Assembly: GCA_036898135.1 (NCBI GenBank)
Contig: CM072512.1
Span: 5,310,446 to 5,374,445, forward strand
Direction: 5' to 3'
Length of the DNA stretch: 64,000 nt
Origin: Oncomelania hupensis
Taxonomy: Eukaryota > Mollusca > Gastropoda > Littorinimorpha > Pomatiopsidae
The position numbers and the translations under genes were made by a program. How positions within the stretch are numbered: the first letter of the stretch is position 1; each line of letters begins with the position of its first letter. This document shows, piece by piece, positions 59,547-64,000 of the stretch. The notes under the pieces were generated by a model that was not told the DNA's origin, ran no database searches, and was given only the letters and a program-made list of their open reading frames with translations.

Positions 59547-62500
59547 CTATCCTGTCCCATAACCCGAAGGTCGTAGGGGCACCACAGATGATCGCTTAAC
59601 CAGCATACTCCATCTTTCTCTGTCCTCAGCAGCCCTCATGGCTTCGCTCAGTGTCAAACCAGTCCATTCTCGAATGTTGTCCTCCCACCTCTTTTTCGGT
59701 CTCCCCCTTCTTCTACCTCCTTGCACTGTGCCTTGCAGAATGGTCTTTGCAAGGCCTGATGATCTGGTGACGTGGCCATACCATCGGAGTTTCCGTTTCT
59801 TCACCACTGTGAGCAGGTCATCGTGTTGTCCAATGGCTTGTGTGATGGTCTGTCGGACTTCAACGTTGGTGATGTGTTGGGTATAGGAAATGCACAGAAG
59901 TCTTCTGTAGCACCTCATCTCCATGCTTTGTATTCTTCGTTGGAGATCTGCTGTGAGGGTCCATGCTTCGCAAGCATATAGGAAGATGGAGATGACCAGA
60001 GATCGCAGCAGTCTTACTTTGGAATGTAGACTGATGGTTCTGTCTTTCCAAATGGGCTTCAACCTTGTCAGGGCAGCAGTTGTTTGTGCGATCCTGGAGA
60101 GGACTTCCTGTCGAGACCCATTGTCTGACACAATGGCTCCTAAATATTTGAAGCTGTGCACTGTGTTGAGGGATTGGCCTTGTACTTTGATGTCCGTGTT
60201 GATGCCATTGGTGTTGTTGGTCATCATTTTGGTCTTCTCTGCACTTATTTCCATTCCATAAGCTCTGGAGGTGGTGTCAAGCCTCTGTACAAGCTGTTCA
60301 AGTTCTTGTTCCTCTCCAGCCAATCCATCAATATCATCCGCAAAACGAAGATTGGAGATTGCTCTGCCCCCTATGCTGACTGTGCCTTCGTGATCTGCAA
60401 GAGCATCTGACATGATGCGCTCTAGGAAGATGTTGAAGAGTGTTGGAGAGAGTAGGCATCCTTGACGCACACCGATTGTTGTTCTGAACCAGTTCCCGAT
60501 GACGCTGTTATGGAGGACTGCACTGGTAGCCTTGTCATACAGGCTTTTGATGACTTCTATGATTTTAGGGCTGATGTTGTACACTTTCATGGTTGCCCAT
60601 AGAGCTGCATGCCAGACTCGGTCAAATGCCTTCTTGAAGTCTATGAACACATGATATAGATGTTGTTGGTGCTGTAGGTATTTCTCACAGATTATTCTGA
60701 GGTTGAAAATCTGTTCAGTGGTACTTCGCCCTGCCATGAATCCTGCTTGTTCTTCAGCTATGATTTGTTCAGCTTGTGGTTTCAACCTGTTGAGTATTAT
60801 TTTCAGGAGGACCTTGCTGGGATGGCTGATGAGGCTGATGGTGCGGTAATTTTCACACTCCTGAAGGTTACCTTTTTTAGGAAGAGTGATGACAAGCGAC
60901 TGGGTCCATGGTGTAGGCCATTCCCCACTCTGCCAGATCTTGTTACAGATAGTGGTGAGAGCATCAGTCATCGCTTCTCCTCCTGCTTGTAGCAGTTCCG
61001 CTGGTATGTTGTCCACTCCCGCTGACTTCCCTTTCTTCAGCGATTGCACTGCTGCCTCAACTTCTTCCCGGAGAATTGGGAGGATTTCTTCTTCTTCTCT
61101 GCTCTCGGGACATGCTAGAACTGATGGGTCTCCATTTGGTGTATGGTTGTAAAGGTCAGAGCAGTACTCTGTCCATCTGTCCAAGACTTCTTGTTCTTCT
61201 GTAAGGCAAATGCCAGACTTGCTTTGGATAGTGGAGACTTTGGGCTGTTTAACACTTGTCAGCCGCTTCACAGTCTGGTAGGCCTTCTTGCTGTTGTTCT
61301 TGTTCAGATTGTTCTCTATTTCCTGGCATTGATCTTCTATCCAGTTCTCCTTTGCTGTGCGCATGCCTTTTCGGATGTCATTGTTGATTTTTCGGTAGAC
61401 ATCAGCTCCCTGTGAGGTGTTCTTTTTCTTTTTTAACTCTCTTCGTTTATCACACAGATCCAAAAGTTCAGGTGTGATCCACGGCTTCTTCTTTGGTCGG
61501 TGCTTGCCAAGGATCTCAGTGGCGGCATCTGTTACAGCTGAGTTGAAGGTATTGGTCATGGTGTTGACATCTACTTCGCCTGCCCCCAAAATAAGCAGTG
61601 GTGCAAATTTCCCTCCAATTGTGGCCTGAAATATTTTTGCCACCTCCGGGTCTTGCAGTTTGTCCAGGTCGAACTTCAGCCTAGTGCACTTTGCTGTATT
61701 TACTCTCTTCAAATGGAGCCGGAAAGACATCATCACGAGATCGTGGTCACTTCCAATGTCTGCTCCTGGAAAAGTGCGTGTCCTGCCAATGTTGATGCTT
61801 GATCTGAAGCGTTTCTTGACCATGATGTAGTCGATCTGGTTGTGATGTTCCCCGCCGGGACTGTGCCATGTCCATCGTCTGGATTTTTTGTGGAGACCAA
61901 GCGTGTTTGCCAGTACCAGATTGTTGTATCTGGCAAACTCCAATAGCCTCAGACCCCTGTCATTTGTCTCGTTGTTGCAGTGGGGTCCGCATGTGTCTCC
62001 CCAGTTGCGGTGCGCATCTTGGCCAACCTTGGCATTCCAGTCGCCTTGCACTATGACTATGTCCTTCTTCGGCACTTGGTCAAGGACCGCCTGTATATTT
62101 TCATAAAAATCCTCCACTTCGCTGTCTTCATAGTCTGATGTTGGGGCATAGGCCTGGATGATGGTAATGTTGAAAGGGGTTGCTCTCAGACGGATGGTAA
62201 TGAGTCTACTGGAGACTGGGCGGCAACCCATGACAGTGGCTAGAATGTTCTTGTGGACCAAGAATCCAACGCCGTGTTCGTGCCTGTCATCTCTACCGCT
62301 GAAATAGAGCTTGTGGCCTTTGTCAGTCGTTGTTTCACCTAGGCCTTTCCAGCGCAGTTCGCTGATACCTAGAACGTTCCATCGATAGTGGTCCAGCTCG
62401 TGGGCCAGTTCTTCTAATTTTCCTTCCGCAGTTAGGGTCCTGACGTTCCAGGTTCCTATGACGATGTTGTTTCTCGTGCGGATCTTGCTATATTGTCCAT

Positions 62501-62615
62501 CAGTAGCATACTTAACACCTCCGTCCTGGTGGCCAACGGAAGGCGCGGTCCTTGTGCCGGGTGACGGCCCGGGCGACGACCGATCCGGTATGGAATTAGT
62601 GGATTGTGTCATCAT
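59547..62615 (-). CDS. RTE ORF2: endonuclease-reverse transcriptase
   Basis: The frame is open from 62654; the first ATG pair is at 62615 (MMTQSTNS), which I take as the start, giving about 1,022 residues. Numbered from 62654, an apurinic-type endonuclease occupies roughly residues 64-310: IGTWNVRTL (67-75), the catalytic-Glu motif ISELRWKG (97-104), QAYAPTSD, GDWNAKVG (204-211), QIDYIMV (273-279) and SDHDLV (302-307). The reverse transcriptase spans roughly 540-850: KSAGVDNIP (543-551), EEQAGFMAGRS (634-644), motif A FIDFKKAFD (670-678), GVRQGCLLSP (728-737) and motif C FADD (771-774). A C-terminal basic region with GRRRGRPKKRW follows. All catalytic residues I can check are present and no stop or frameshift interrupts it, so it may be active or recently active. 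It nicks target DNA and reverse-transcribes its own RNA there. The stop TAG falls inside the terminal ATAGG repeats. Confidence 0.95.
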   Translation of the reverse strand: MMTQSTNSIPDRSSPGPSPGTRTAPSVGHQDGGVKYATDGQYSKIRTRNNIVIGTWNVRTLTAEGKLEELAHELDHYRWNVLGISELRWKGLGETTTDKGHKLYFSGRDDRHEHGVGFLVHKNILATVMGCRPVSSRLITIRLRATPFNITIIQAYAPTSDYEDSEVEDFYENIQAVLDQVPKKDIVIVQGDWNAKVGQDAHRNWGDTCGPHCNNETNDRGLRLLEFARYNNLVLANTLGLHKKSRRWTWHSPGGEHHNQIDYIMVKKRFRSSINIGRTRTFPGADIGSDHDLVMMSFRLHLKRVNTAKCTRLKFDLDKLQDPEVAKIFQATIGGKFAPLLILGAGEVDVNTMTNTFNSAVTDAATEILGKHRPKKKPWITPELLDLCDKRRELKKKKNTSQGADVYRKINNDIRKGMRTAKENWIEDQCQEIENNLNKNNSKKAYQTVKRLTSVKQPKVSTIQSKSGICLTEEQEVLDRWTEYCSDLYNHTPNGDPSVLACPESREEEEILPILREEVEAAVQSLKKGKSAGVDNIPAELLQAGGEAMTDALTTICNKIWQSGEWPTPWTQSLVITLPKKGNLQECENYRTISLISHPSKVLLKIILNRLKPQAEQIIAEEQAGFMAGRSTTEQIFNLRIICEKYLQHQQHLYHVFIDFKKAFDRVWHAALWATMKVYNISPKIIEVIKSLYDKATSAVLHNSVIGNWFRTTIGVRQGCLLSPTLFNIFLERIMSDALADHEGTVSIGGRAISNLRFADDIDGLAGEEQELEQLVQRLDTTSRAYGMEISAEKTKMMTNNTNGINTDIKVQGQSLNTVHSFKYLGAIVSDNGSRQEVLSRIAQTTAALTRLKPIWKDRTISLHSKVRLLRSLVISIFLYACEAWTLTADLQRRIQSMEMRCYRRLLCISYTQHITNVEVRQTITQAIGQHDDLLTVVKKRKLRWYGHVTRSSGLAKTILQGTVQGGRRRGRPKKRWEDNIREWTGLTLSEAMRAAEDRERWSMLVKRSSVVPLRPSGYGTG

Positions 62616-62815
62616 GTAGTGTGTCTTGGGCAAAAAAGACCTGGCAGGGCCCAATCCTCTCCAGGCTGTTGGCCACAGCCGAAATCCACGAATACAGTGT
62701 GGCTCGCCTTGGCCCTGAGCACGTGGTCGTTGAACCTGTAGTAACGTGAGGTTCCTCCGCCCTGGCCGGTGACTTCTGTGTAGAAGACTTTCGCCCAGTG
62801 ATGCCGTGCTAACAT
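62612..62815 (-). CDS. Small frame upstream of and overlapping RTE ORF2
   Basis: This 67-codon frame starts at the first ATG inside the element (62815, MLARHHWAKVF) and ends at 62612, overlapping the ORF2 start by a few bases in another frame. Some RTE elements carry a very short ORF1 overlapping ORF2. I see no domain, and it could be fortuitous. Confidence 0.4.
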   Translation of the reverse strand: MLARHHWAKVFYTEVTGQGGGTSRYYRFNDHVLRAKASHTVFVDFGCGQQPGEDWALPGLFCPRHTT

Positions 62816-63120
62816 CACCCCTGACAGGTGTGGGAGTGTATGGGGAAGAAGGAGTGGGAGAACGGGAGTGGAAACCCGGTACAACGTCCGTGTTTCAAAC
62901 CTCTTTCAAAACAATAAGGTATCACACAAAACCCACAATAGCCTCATATAAGTTAGTAACCGGGCGCATTCCTTATTAGATGCAATTCTCCCATGGTGAA
63001 TGATTATGCACGGAACACCAAAAAAATCTCCTTCTCGCAACACTGACTTACCACAGTTGGCGTTTACTTCACATTTGTGCCTGGTACTAAAGTGGTTACG
63101 GGTGAACTAAAACACGCACG

Positions 63121-63166
63121 CACGCACGCACAAACACACCTACAGAGAGAGAGAGAGAGAGAGAGA
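63121..63166. repeat. ACGC/GA microsatellites
   Basis: ACGC tetranucleotides (about 63113-63130) followed by (GA)n (about 63144-63166). The surrounding 62830-63240 sequence holds nothing else recognised. Confidence 0.85.
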
Positions 63167-63553
63167 AGATAGTTCTGAAATATCAGCCTCTGAACCCACA
63201 TTTCAAACTGAAATAAATTGTACACCCCTATTATTTAATCAATTTTATGTAGCGCTTTTCCAGCTCATTAGCGGCTCAAGGCGCTGACCGATACAGGATC
63301 TAACTCCAGCTGCCCGAGGCGCCCACTTGCAGCCTTTGGGCGCATAGTCTGGAGCCCAGACGACTGAGCACAATCCTGGGTGATCGGGGATTTGGGAAAA
63401 GCGACCTAGTGCGTGCTGGGCGTTTTTTGTGTATCCGGCACTCACTCGTCTAGGACATGAGCGTCAGGATCCTGGAAGTCCATGCGATAGAATGCGTGCG
63501 TTCACAGACTAGACCTCTGATTGTACTCGGTTTATACTCTCATCAGAATGGAT

Positions 63554-63616
63554 TACATTACATTACATGGTTATTGCTTTAGGTCCAGCGGACTCTTCCG
63601 AGCCAAATCAGGACCA
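63554..63616 (-). mobile_element. 63-bp hairpin-only LINE insertion with 14-bp TSD
   Basis: TCATCAGAATGGAT (63540-63553) and TCATCCGAATGGAT (63617-63630, one mismatch) flank an insert whose minus strand reads T, then GGTCCTGATTTGGCTCGG, the same hairpin, CTAAAGCAATAACCATG and a TAATG-type tail. Its 5' end is one base from those of the other two short copies. Confidence 0.88.
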
Positions 63617-64000
63617 TCATCCGAATGGATACAAATAGTCCTAACATGCGTTACTCTTTGAGTACAACTATTGTAATATTTGTAAGTGGGTTCATGTATA
63701 AATTAATTCTAAAAATATACCATCACCTCCACACCAAAAAAAACCCTTAATACTCGTAATTTTCACCGGTTATCAAAACATCTAACGGCAGCACGTTGCA
63801 TCAATCTGCGAGCGGCAGCGGCAATCGCGATCTTATCTGGGCATCACTTCCGTTCTACAGCGGAAACAGACGTGCGGCAATCAGCGACGTGTATAATGTC
63901 TAAAGGAAGCGCTACCATCCTGTTTATCGTGCCACTTCCACCACTTCCACCCCCCACCCCCCACCCCCACTGGTGAGACAGGTATAGGTCACGATGTTCC

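Larger units (their letters stand above)
59536..62820 (-). mobile_element. Full-length RTE-type LINE retrotransposon
   Basis: A 3.29-kb element flanked by CTGACAGGT on both sides (59527-59535 and 62821-62829), a likely 9-bp target duplication. It has a short 5' region with a small overlapping frame (62612-62815), one large ORF and almost no 3' UTR. The 3' end is three ATAGG units. Size, single EN-RT protein and tandem 3' tail agree with the RTE clade. Fragments of the same family occur at 30095, 33416/38989, 46341 and 48463. Confidence 0.92.

Overview
This is animal nuclear DNA, most likely from a mollusc and probably a gastropod (inference). It has long introns, very dense microsatellites, tRNA-derived SINEs, RTE and CR1/L2-type LINEs with AAT/ATT-type tails, and a dispersed repeat studded with TGACCTTGA motifs of a kind I associate with mollusc genomes. 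There is no bacterial-style gene organisation. Most short open frames are microsatellite or transposon noise.

One host gene is supported. It lies on the minus strand and is seen as four exons: the C-terminal half of a PDZ domain (46034-46185), a very long disordered Ser/Gln/Pro-rich exon (about 15756-17898), and two further low-complexity exons (14494-14850 and 2497-2979). The last two junctions are in matching phase 1. The PDZ half followed by a long disordered region recalls synaptopodin-2-like or ALP/Enigma/Zasp-like actin and Z-disc scaffolds. The N-terminal PDZ exon(s) and the C-terminal end were not found; the C-terminal end must lie left of position 1.

Layout. 1-17.9 kb: 3' part of the gene, an LTR-like module, three minisatellites, a TGACCTTGA-rich repeat with a nested SINE, a perfect 43-bp-arm hairpin and a SINE. 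17.9-46 kb: a giant intron (or several) holding a 42-bp minisatellite, a 47-bp satellite (about 35 units), a foldback transposon with a nested SINE, CR1/L2 fragments, RTE fragments, and a 5.07-kb segment present twice on either side of a 500-N gap. That duplication looks like an unmerged contig overlap, not biology. 46-64 kb: an RTE fragment split by a LINE tail that was itself split by a hAT relic, a tRNA/5S-like composite SINE, two copies of a 420-bp repeat, a 1.07-kb truncated LINE, and an apparently intact 3.29-kb RTE retrotransposon (59536-62820) with a complete endonuclease and reverse transcriptase ORF.

The most interesting signal is a ~50-nt retroposed unit. Three separate insertions, each with its own 12-14 bp target-site duplication, start within one base of the same position. 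That position is the base of a predicted hairpin next to the 3' end of a LINE that also occurs as a 1.07-kb copy. This suggests target-primed reverse transcription that stops after copying the 3' hairpin, or a discrete mini-retroposon.
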